Shown here one piece after another: positions 35,411 to 40,753 of a stretch of 40,753 nt of DNA. Position 1 is the stretch's first letter; each line of letters opens with the position of its first letter. The DNA lies in the NCBI RefSeq assembly GCF_013523165.1, contig NZ_JAAMQI010000029.1, positions 1-40,753 of the forward strand, read 5' to 3'. Under the pieces are notes generated by a model, which was not told the DNA's origin, searched no databases, and saw nothing but the letters and a program-made list of their open reading frames with translations. The DNA is from Pseudomonas entomophila. Lineage in GTDB: Bacteria; Pseudomonadota; Gammaproteobacteria; Pseudomonadales; Pseudomonadaceae. The translations under genes were made by a program, and so were the position numbers.

Positions 35411-35632
35411 ACCTGGCCTCGGAAAGCGGGGAGTGAGGGCGCTACCTTAACCGGTTCAGGTCGAATGGGCCATTGGTCGAGCAGGCACAGGGCAGGCGTC
35501 GACGGCATGAGACGCGGTCAAACGCACCGTTCATCATCCATTGGCAGGCACTATGACATCATTCATCTAAATCATCGTGCGTTTCATCAATGGCTGAGTA
35601 CACTGATTGCTCATCAGGCCAGCCAGGGAACC

Positions 35633-37789
35633 ATGGCGCGCCCTTCGTTCGTGGATCTTGGCATGCTCACAAGTACCTATTCGTTCTCACTGGTCGCCAT
35701 CTCGCTGGGCGTGGCGATCCTGGCGTCGTACACCGCACTTGACCTGAGTGGCCGAATCGCCACCGCGCGCGGGCGTGTCGCCTATGTCTGGATGGGCGGC
35801 GGCGCCCTGGCGATGGGCGTGGGTATCTGGTCCATGCACTTCATCGGCATGCTGGCGTTTCGTCTGCCGATCGAGCTGGGCTACGACGTGGGGCTGACCG
35901 CGCTTTCGCTGCTGATCGCCGTCCTGTCGTCGGGCTTCGCCCTGTGGCTGGCCAGCCAGCCACGGCTGCCGCTGCCACAACTGGGGCTAGGCTCGATGAT
36001 CATGGGCAGCGGCATCAGCAGCATGCACTACACCGGTATGGCCGCACTGCGCATGCAGCCGGGCATCGACTACGATCCGACCTTGTTCATGGCGTCGCTG
36101 GCCATCGCCGTCGGCGCCTCGGCGGCCGGGTTGTGGATCGCCTTTCGGCTGCGCCAGCACACGCCCTACGTGCGGCCGATCCGTGCCGCGGCGGCCGTGT
36201 TGATGGGGGGGGCGATCGTCGGCATGCACTACACCGGCATGGCCGCGGCCAACTTCCCCGAAGGCAGCGTGTGCGCCGCGATCGCCAGTGGCTTGAGTGG
36301 TTCGGGGCTGTACTACACGGTGCTGGTGACCACCTTGGCAGTGATGGCCGTCGCCTTGTTGACCTCGGTGCTGGATGCGCGCATGCAGGTGCGCACTGCG
36401 CAACTGGCGGGCTCGCTGAAGCGGGTCAATCAGGAGCTTGTCGAGTTGAGCCTGCATGATGCCCTGACCGGCCTGCCCAACCGGGCGCTGCTGATGGAAC
36501 GCATCGACCAGGCGATCGAGCGGGCCGATGCACAGGGCGGGTGTTTTGCGCTGATGTTCATCGACCTGGACGGTTTCAAGCCGATCAACGATGCCTATGG
36601 CCATCACCTGGGCGATCAGGTGCTCAAGGCCGTGGCCGCGCGGTTGCGGGCCGCTCTGCAAGCGCGCGACACCCTGGCGCGCATCGGCGGTGACGAGTTC
36701 GTGCTGTTGGCACAGCTGCAAGGCCCGGACGATGCGCTGGACCTGGCCGCGCTTCAGGTGGAACTGGTCTCGCGCCCGTTCGACATGCTCGACCAGCGCC
36801 TGGTCATGTCCGCCAGCCTGGGCATCGTGGTGTACCCAGGTAACGGTCAGGACGCGCACGAGCTGTTGCGCAATGCCGATGCGGCCATGTACCACGCCAA
36901 GGGCAACGGCAAGAACGGCTACCGGTTCTTCGATGCGTCGATGAACAGCAATGCGCGCCTGCAGGTCCAGCTGATCCAGGACTTGCGCGTGGCCTTGGAG
37001 CAAGACCAGTTCCGCCTGCATTACCAGCCCAAGTTCGAGGCGGCCACCGGCGTGGCGATCGGCGCCGAGGCCCTGCTGCGCTGGCAACACCCGGAGCATG
37101 GGCTGTTGTCACCAGACCGCTTCGTGGGCCTGGCCGAGAAGACCGGGCTGATCGTGCCCATCGGCGTCTGGGTGCTGAACGAAGCCTGCCGGCAGATGCG
37201 CGCCTGGATGGACATCGGGTTCGAAGGCTGGCGCATCGCGGTCAACCTGTCGGCGATCCAGTTCTGTCATCCTGGTCTGCTCGGCAGTGTGGAGCGTGCC
37301 CTGGTTCAGAACCGGCTGCCTGCCAATTGCCTGACCCTGGAGATCACCGAGACCACGGCCATGCACGATGTGGATGCGAGCCTGGTGGTGCTCGGCAGGC
37401 TCGCCGAGATGGGCGTGGACCTGTCCATCGACGACTTCGGCACCGGCTATTCGAGCCTGATGTACCTCAAGCGCCTGCCCGCCAACGAGCTGAAGATCGA
37501 CCGCGGCTTCGTGCGTGACCTGGAGCACGACAGCGACGATGCCGCGATCATCTCGGCCATCGTCGCCCTGGGGCAGGCCTTGGGCCTGCGCATCGTCGCC
37601 GAGGGTGTGGAAACCGAAGCCCAGCGAGCGTTTCTCACGCGCTTGGGCTGCGATGCGTTGCAAGGGTATCTGCTGGGGCGACCGGTTCCGGCCGAGGCGT
37701 TGCCGGCCAGCGTCGTGCGCGAGGTGATGCCGGTCATGCTGGACGACGCAGCGCAGGTCGCCCAGCGCCCGCTGCCAGTGGTGCGCTAG
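35633..37789 (+). CDS. MHYT-GGDEF-EAL cyclic-di-GMP signalling protein (MucR/NbdA-like), 718 aa
   Basis: The integral membrane MHYT sensor has seven predicted helices and three motifs: MHFIGM (68-73), MHYTGM (131-136) and MHYTGM (198-203), proposed to bind copper and sense NO, O2 or CO. Then come an intact GGDEF (352-356; no RxxD I-site, QARD instead) and an intact EAL domain (EALLR 479-483, NLSAIQF, EITETT, DDFGTGYSS, EGVET). Both cyclase and phosphodiesterase activity are therefore possible. P. aeruginosa MucR and NbdA share this layout. The ATG at 35633 with AGGGA upstream is chosen; ATG 35663 (MLTSTYSF) would start right at the first helix. The stop overlaps the convergent DUF1652 stop. 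Confidence 0.94.
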   Translation: MARPSFVDLGMLTSTYSFSLVAISLGVAILASYTALDLSGRIATARGRVAYVWMGGGALAMGVGIWSMHFIGMLAFRLPIELGYDVGLTALSLLIAVLSSGFALWLASQPRLPLPQLGLGSMIMGSGISSMHYTGMAALRMQPGIDYDPTLFMASLAIAVGASAAGLWIAFRLRQHTPYVRPIRAAAAVLMGGAIVGMHYTGMAAANFPEGSVCAAIASGLSGSGLYYTVLVTTLAVMAVALLTSVLDARMQVRTAQLAGSLKRVNQELVELSLHDALTGLPNRALLMERIDQAIERADAQGGCFALMFIDLDGFKPINDAYGHHLGDQVLKAVAARLRAALQARDTLARIGGDEFVLLAQLQGPDDALDLAALQVELVSRPFDMLDQRLVMSASLGIVVYPGNGQDAHELLRNADAAMYHAKGNGKNGYRFFDASMNSNARLQVQLIQDLRVALEQDQFRLHYQPKFEAATGVAIGAEALLRWQHPEHGLLSPDRFVGLAEKTGLIVPIGVWVLNEACRQMRAWMDIGFEGWRIAVNLSAIQFCHPGLLGSVERALVQNRLPANCLTLEITETTAMHDVDASLVVLGRLAEMGVDLSIDDFGTGYSSLMYLKRLPANELKIDRGFVRDLEHDSDDAAIISAIVALGQALGLRIVAEGVETEAQRAFLTRLGCDALQGYLLGRPVPAEALPASVVREVMPVMLDDAAQVAQRPLPVVR

Positions 37790-38046
37790 CCGGCGTGGCG
37801 CAAGGTGCAGTAGGGCACGAAGGCTTCCAGCTCCGCCTCCACCGCTTCGATGATGCGCTCGACATCGGCAGCGGCCATGATCGCCGTGCAAGGGATACCT
37901 GCGACTGCCAGCAGCGTTTCACCGCTGGACCGGTCGAAGACGCGCACGATCAGGCTGCGGGGGGCATCCATGGTGGCTTCGAAGCCCAAGGGGTGGAAGT
38001 GCCAGCGCATCACTTGGCACGCGTTGGGAAACGTCATCTTGTTCAC
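37786..38046 (-). CDS. DUF1652 protein, 86 aa
   Basis: Small Pseudomonas-specific protein. The pattern matches DUF1652: a short N-terminal helix with WHFHPLGFEA, a beta segment SLIVRVFDRSSGETLLAVAGI and a C-terminal helix ADVERIIEAVEAELEAF. No function is known. The start is GTG at 38046, placed 6 bp after a full AAGGAGG; an ATG three codons in would be too far from it. The stop codon (CTA on the plus strand) overlaps the TAG of the convergent MHYT gene: the four bases CTAG at 37786-37789 end both genes. Confidence 0.87.
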   Translation of the reverse strand: MNKMTFPNACQVMRWHFHPLGFEATMDAPRSLIVRVFDRSSGETLLAVAGIPCTAIMAAADVERIIEAVEAELEAFVPYCTLRHAG

Positions 38047-38271
38047 GGCCAGCCTCCTTGTCCACGAAGTCGAACACGGCGATGGCGCTACCGATCCTCG
38101 GTCTGCGCGAAGAGTAACGATAGCACCTGGAGGCCCATGTTCCGGTACCGATCGTGACAGACGCGTGAACGTTGGGGCGACGCGCGTGCTTCAGGGCGCA
38201 TGACGAAGCGCTGCACCGCGCGTGCAGACGTCTAGCACGCAGGTCCTGGGCTGGCAAAAGCCGATGGCGGC

Positions 38272-39363
38272 ATGAGCGGGGACGATGACTTTCCGACCGG
38301 CGGTCAGCACAGGGGCGCAACGAACCCGGCGAACCTGCGGATCGTCTGCGGATGTCGAATGGGTTACCATCCCGTGTGGCTCCGCGCCGAGGCGCTGGCG
38401 GGTGGAGCCGATTTCCAAGCGTTCATCCCGCGTGCACAGGACCTCGTTTTGCCCAGTCTTCCGCTCAACCCGCTGTCGCACTACCTCGCGCGTCTGGCCC
38501 CGTCCAGTCAACTGACCATGCGCTACGTCCTGCAGGACGTCGCTGACCGCCTGGGGTTCGACGATTGCGACGTCCTCGACGTGCCCTGGCACCAGCTCGA
38601 GGCCGGGCACGTGATCGGGCTGGTGGCCGCCTTGCGCGCCGATGGGTTCGCGCCCAACACCTCGTCGCTCTACGTCAACGCCGTGCGCGGCGTGATGAAC
38701 GAAGCCTGGCGCCTGGAGCTGATCTCCCATGACCGGTTGCTCAAGATCCGTGAGGTCAAGCCGGCCGCAGGCAGCCGACTGCCCCCTGGGCGCAACTTGC
38801 GCCGCAGCCTGATCCGCGAGCTGATGGACGTCTGCGCTGCCGACCCCAGGCCGCAAGGCATTCGTGATGCCGCGATCATCGCGTTGCTGTACGGCACGGG
38901 CATGCGCAAATCGGAGTCGGTGGACATCGACCTGGGTCAGGTGGATTTCGAGGAACGCAGCGTGCAGGTGCTGGGCAAGGGTAACCGTCAGCTGATCAAG
39001 TACGCGCCGCCTTGGGTCTTCGAGCGACTCCAGGCCTGGCTGAGCTTGCGTCGCGACGCATTACCCCCTGGCGTGGAGGACGACAGCTTCCTGTTCAACC
39101 GCATTCGTCGGGGCAACCACATCACCCGTGCGCGCATCACCAAGCATGCCATCTACTACATCGCCCGTCAGCGGGGCGCCCAGGTCGGTATCAAGATCAT
39201 GCCCCATGACTTCCGACGTGCCTTCATCACCCGGGTGATCGAAGAACACGACCTGTCGATCGCTCAGAAGCTCGCGCACCACGCCAACATCCAGACCACC
39301 GCCAGCTATGATCGGCGTGACGACAACGAGCGTCGGCGCGCGGTGGACCGTTTCGACTATTGA
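38272..39363 (+). CDS. Tyrosine recombinase (phage-integrase family), up to 363 aa
   Basis: Site-specific recombinase. The catalytic set is complete: Arg212 (YGTGMRKSE), Lys236 (LGKGNRQ), His312 and Arg315 (MPHDFRRAF), His336 (KLAHHANIQTT) and the nucleophile Tyr346 (SYDRRDD). The N-terminal part (about 60-155) fits a core-binding SAM-like domain (LRADGFAPNTSSLYVNAVRGV). Start is uncertain: ATG 38272 has only a weak upstream site, while ATG 38359 or GTG 38374 would remove a non-family stretch of 29-34 residues. No phage, integron cassette or transfer gene is adjacent, and the gene converges on a secreted-protein gene with a 28-bp gap. Confidence 0.9.
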   Translation: MSGDDDFPTGGQHRGATNPANLRIVCGCRMGYHPVWLRAEALAGGADFQAFIPRAQDLVLPSLPLNPLSHYLARLAPSSQLTMRYVLQDVADRLGFDDCDVLDVPWHQLEAGHVIGLVAALRADGFAPNTSSLYVNAVRGVMNEAWRLELISHDRLLKIREVKPAAGSRLPPGRNLRRSLIRELMDVCAADPRPQGIRDAAIIALLYGTGMRKSESVDIDLGQVDFEERSVQVLGKGNRQLIKYAPPWVFERLQAWLSLRRDALPPGVEDDSFLFNRIRRGNHITRARITKHAIYYIARQRGAQVGIKIMPHDFRRAFITRVIEEHDLSIAQKLAHHANIQTTASYDRRDDNERRRAVDRFDY

Positions 39364-39391
39364 GTGACCCGGCGCTGCGATCGCGCTTGCG

Positions 39392-40252
39392 TCACTGTGG
39401 CGTACCGAACAGGCCGGTCCAGTAGATGCCGGCATCGCTCTTGGGGTCCACGGCATAGGCGGCCCCCAATTCGGTGAAGTCCGGGTTCATCAAGGTCGCG
39501 CAATGCCCAGGGCTGGCCAGCCAGCCATCGACCACCTTGCGCGGCGTGTCGCGGCCGGCGGCGATGTTCTCGCCGATCTGCTGGTACAGATAGCCGGCCA
39601 GCTCGGCACGGTCACCTGGCGTGCGGCCTTCCTTGTCGATGTGGTCGAAGTAGTTCTGATTGGCCATGGCGCGGGTATGGGTGGCGGCCACCCCTGCCAG
39701 GGTGGTGCTCCAGGTGAGGGCGCCGGCCTGGGCGAAGGGTTGCCCGCCGCACTGACGTGGCAGGCTGCGCGCGGCGTTGATCTCCTGAAGCAGCTTCTGG
39801 CCTTCGACCTGCCAATCGCCCAGGCGCCCACTGAGCAGCGGGCGGGCCAGGACGATGCGCCAGTCGCGGCCCTCCTGGCTGACGCCGATGTCGACGAATT
39901 GCGGGTCGAGCACGACCTGGCAGAAGCTTTCCTCGATCACCTGCATCGCCGCCTGGGCATTGCGGGGGCCGGACAGGCTGATGGCCTGGACATTGACCAT
40001 GGGGTAGGCCGCCTGGGTCATGGCCTGCTGCAGGTCGCGCGTGCCCTCCGGGGACAGCGCCAGGCGCGTGTCGCTGTTGAGCGGCGCCAGCTCCAGGGAG
40101 GCTTCGCCACCGCAGGCCTGGGTCTGGCTGCGGTAGTGGTTGATCGAATCGATCAGCTGCGTTTCCTCGCCGCTCAGGGCATGGGCCGGCGCACAGGGCA
40201 TCAGGCTCAGGGCCGTGAGCGCCAAGGCGGCAGCGGATGACAACACGCGCAT
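39392..40252 (-). CDS. Secreted CAP/SCP-domain protein, 286 aa
   Basis: The signal peptide runs MRVLSSAAALALTALSLMPC...APAHA with cleavage after residue 25. The N-terminal half (about 28-150) is a poorly conserved domain (LIDSINHYRSQTQACGG, AAMQVIEESFCQVV). The C-terminal half is a CAP (cysteine-rich secretory/SCP/YkwD-type) domain: LLQEINAARSLPRQCGG, LAGVAATHTRAMANQNYFDH, GENIAAG and GWLASPGHCATLMNPDFTELGAAYA, with the two histidines and acidic residues of the family cleft. LQ-EINAxR-like pieces occur in both halves, suggesting an old duplication. AGGGAGA precedes the ATG. The biochemical role is unknown. Confidence 0.9.
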   Translation of the reverse strand: MRVLSSAAALALTALSLMPCAPAHALSGEETQLIDSINHYRSQTQACGGEASLELAPLNSDTRLALSPEGTRDLQQAMTQAAYPMVNVQAISLSGPRNAQAAMQVIEESFCQVVLDPQFVDIGVSQEGRDWRIVLARPLLSGRLGDWQVEGQKLLQEINAARSLPRQCGGQPFAQAGALTWSTTLAGVAATHTRAMANQNYFDHIDKEGRTPGDRAELAGYLYQQIGENIAAGRDTPRKVVDGWLASPGHCATLMNPDFTELGAAYAVDPKSDAGIYWTGLFGTPQ

Positions 40253-40416
40253 GAAGATCTCCCTATGACTGGCAGCGGCCCGAGGCTGCGGGACCATCCT
40301 ACACAAGCCGTTTGCGTTTGGCCCGGACTGACGTGCACGATGGCCACAGGCAAGAGTCGGTAGACCGTCGAGGTCGTGAAAAGTGCGGTGTGGGGCGCAT
40401 GAAGTCTTCACCCTGT

Positions 40417-40442
40417 GTGGCGCGTGGCGCGTGGCGCGTGGC
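40417..40442. repeat. Short tandem repeat GTGGCGC
   Basis: GTGGCGC occurs three times head to tail and then partly (GTGGC). It lies in the 394-bp gene-free stretch 40253-40646, directly before a REP copy. Confidence 0.8.
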
Positions 40443-40445
40443 CCG

Positions 40446-40475
40446 GCGCCATCGCCGGCAAGCCGGCTCCCACAG
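40446..40475. repeat. Single REP copy, second class
   Basis: GCGCCATCGCCGGCAAGCCG followed by GCTCCCACAG; it matches the GCGGGCAAGCCCGCTCCCACA class seen elsewhere, with a CCGGC/GCCGG tip. A perfect 14-bp palindrome GGGCTTGCAAGCCC follows at 40502-40515. Confidence 0.8.
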
Positions 40476-40544
40476 GATGTGCTGAGACCGCCGTATCCAT
40501 GGGGCTTGCAAGCCCACGTATGGCTGGAGGGGTTGAATGGCTGA

Positions 40545-40631
40545 TTCTACGGCCCCTGCGGGGCCGATCGTGGCCGGTCCTACAGATGGACCGCAGCACT
40601 GATTTGCCAGGATGCTACCGTTCTTTTGTAG
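40545..40631. repeat. REP pair whose right arm is interrupted
   Basis: The left arm (40545-40585) reads TCTACGGCCCCTGCGGGGCC through GGTCCTACAG. The linker (GATGGACCGCAGCACTGATT and onward) resembles the linker of the 327-479 pair. The right arm starts TTTTGTAG but then departs from the REP sequence at about 40632, where GGAGCGGCCCC would be expected. Confidence 0.75.
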
Positions 40632-40753
40632 ATACCGTCTTGATCCTCACATCGCAAGTGCGATCTGAGGGTCGAATGGTTTGTCGGATTTCACCACGCC
40701 ATACACCAGGTGCAGCAGCTTGCGCATGGCCGCACAGACGATCTGTTTGTACG
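40632..40753 (-). mobile_element. End of an IS110-family insertion sequence, partial
   Basis: From about 40632 the sequence no longer follows the REP pattern, and 15 bp further lies the stop codon of an IS110-type transposase reading in from the right edge. IS110 elements lack terminal inverted repeats, so the boundary is set by where REP similarity stops. The other end lies outside the window. Confidence 0.7.
40647..40753 (-). CDS. IS110-family transposase, C-terminal fragment
   Basis: Only the last 35 codons are present; the frame is open at the right edge. It reads YKQIVCAAMRKLLHLVYGV and ends DKPFDPQIALAM. The AAMRKLLHLVYGVxK motif and the short PFDP tail are characteristic of the C-terminus of IS110-type DEDD transposases (transposase_20 end). 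The rest of the gene, including both catalytic domains, is outside. The fragment itself has no frameshift or stop. Confidence 0.85.
   Translation of the reverse strand, partial: YKQIVCAAMRKLLHLVYGVVKSDKPFDPQIALAM

Overview
The window looks like a piece of a Pseudomonas chromosome, most likely from the P. putida/P. fulva side of the genus. Evidence: high GC with strong third-position GC bias, Pseudomonas-type REP elements in many intergenic gaps (two sequence classes, usually as inverted pairs), Pseudomonas-typical genes (InaA, DUF1652, MHYT-GGDEF-EAL, carboxyspermidine pathway) and an IS110-type transposase end sitting in a REP. I cannot name the species from sequence alone. Apart from the last ~120 bases it reads as ordinary single-copy chromosome rather than a genomic island.

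Layout. 1-4.3 kb: tail of a DinG-like helicase, a REP pair, phosphoglucomutase (pgm), a small unknown protein, a membrane-anchored beta-propeller protein, and REP-filled DNA. 4.3-9.0 kb: a Cache-type chemoreceptor with a good sigma-28 promoter, a divergent NhaC-type antiporter, and a FecR-like anti-sigma protein with no sigma factor beside it. 9.2-12.6 kb: a MarR-EmrA-EmrB drug-efflux operon with a promoter and operator-like palindromes. 12.9-16.6 kb: an aldo-keto reductase and two GNAT acetyltransferases on the minus strand, a LysE-type exporter with MocR-like repeats in front, and an inositol-monophosphatase-family phosphatase. 16.8-20.8 kb: an HSL-type esterase lipoprotein, then carboxy(nor)spermidine decarboxylase (nspC) and dehydrogenase, an alternative spermidine pathway closed by a clear terminator. 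21-25.7 kb: DUF2945, a PepSY protein with terminator, an unknown membrane protein, alkB (apparently with a CTG start), a branched inverted repeat, a ProC-like reductase, an 840-bp gene-free stretch with a duplicated REP block, and an InaA-like kinase. 25.8-31.5 kb: an MHS-family transporter, an unknown lipoprotein, a Gfo/Idh/MocA oxidoreductase and a GH15 glycosidase. 31.7-40.3 kb: an orphan ParA, UvsE endonuclease, two c-di-GMP enzymes transcribed divergently, DUF1652, a lone tyrosine recombinase and a secreted CAP protein. 40.4-40.75 kb: REP sequences cut by the end of an IS110-family element.

How the genes work together. The clear functional units are the efflux operon, the polyamine operon (putrescine plus aspartate semialdehyde to spermidine), the divergent cyclic-di-GMP pair (membrane diguanylate cyclase opposite an MHYT bifunctional cyclase/phosphodiesterase), and the flagellar-regulon chemoreceptor. 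DNA-alkylation repair (AlkB) and UV repair (UvsE) are present but not linked to each other. I found no CRISPR array, rRNA, tRNA or recognisable defence island. The observations I rate highest are the REP/IS110 junction, the branched 93-nt structure between the proC-like gene and alkB, the orphan FecR, and the complete stand-alone recombinase.
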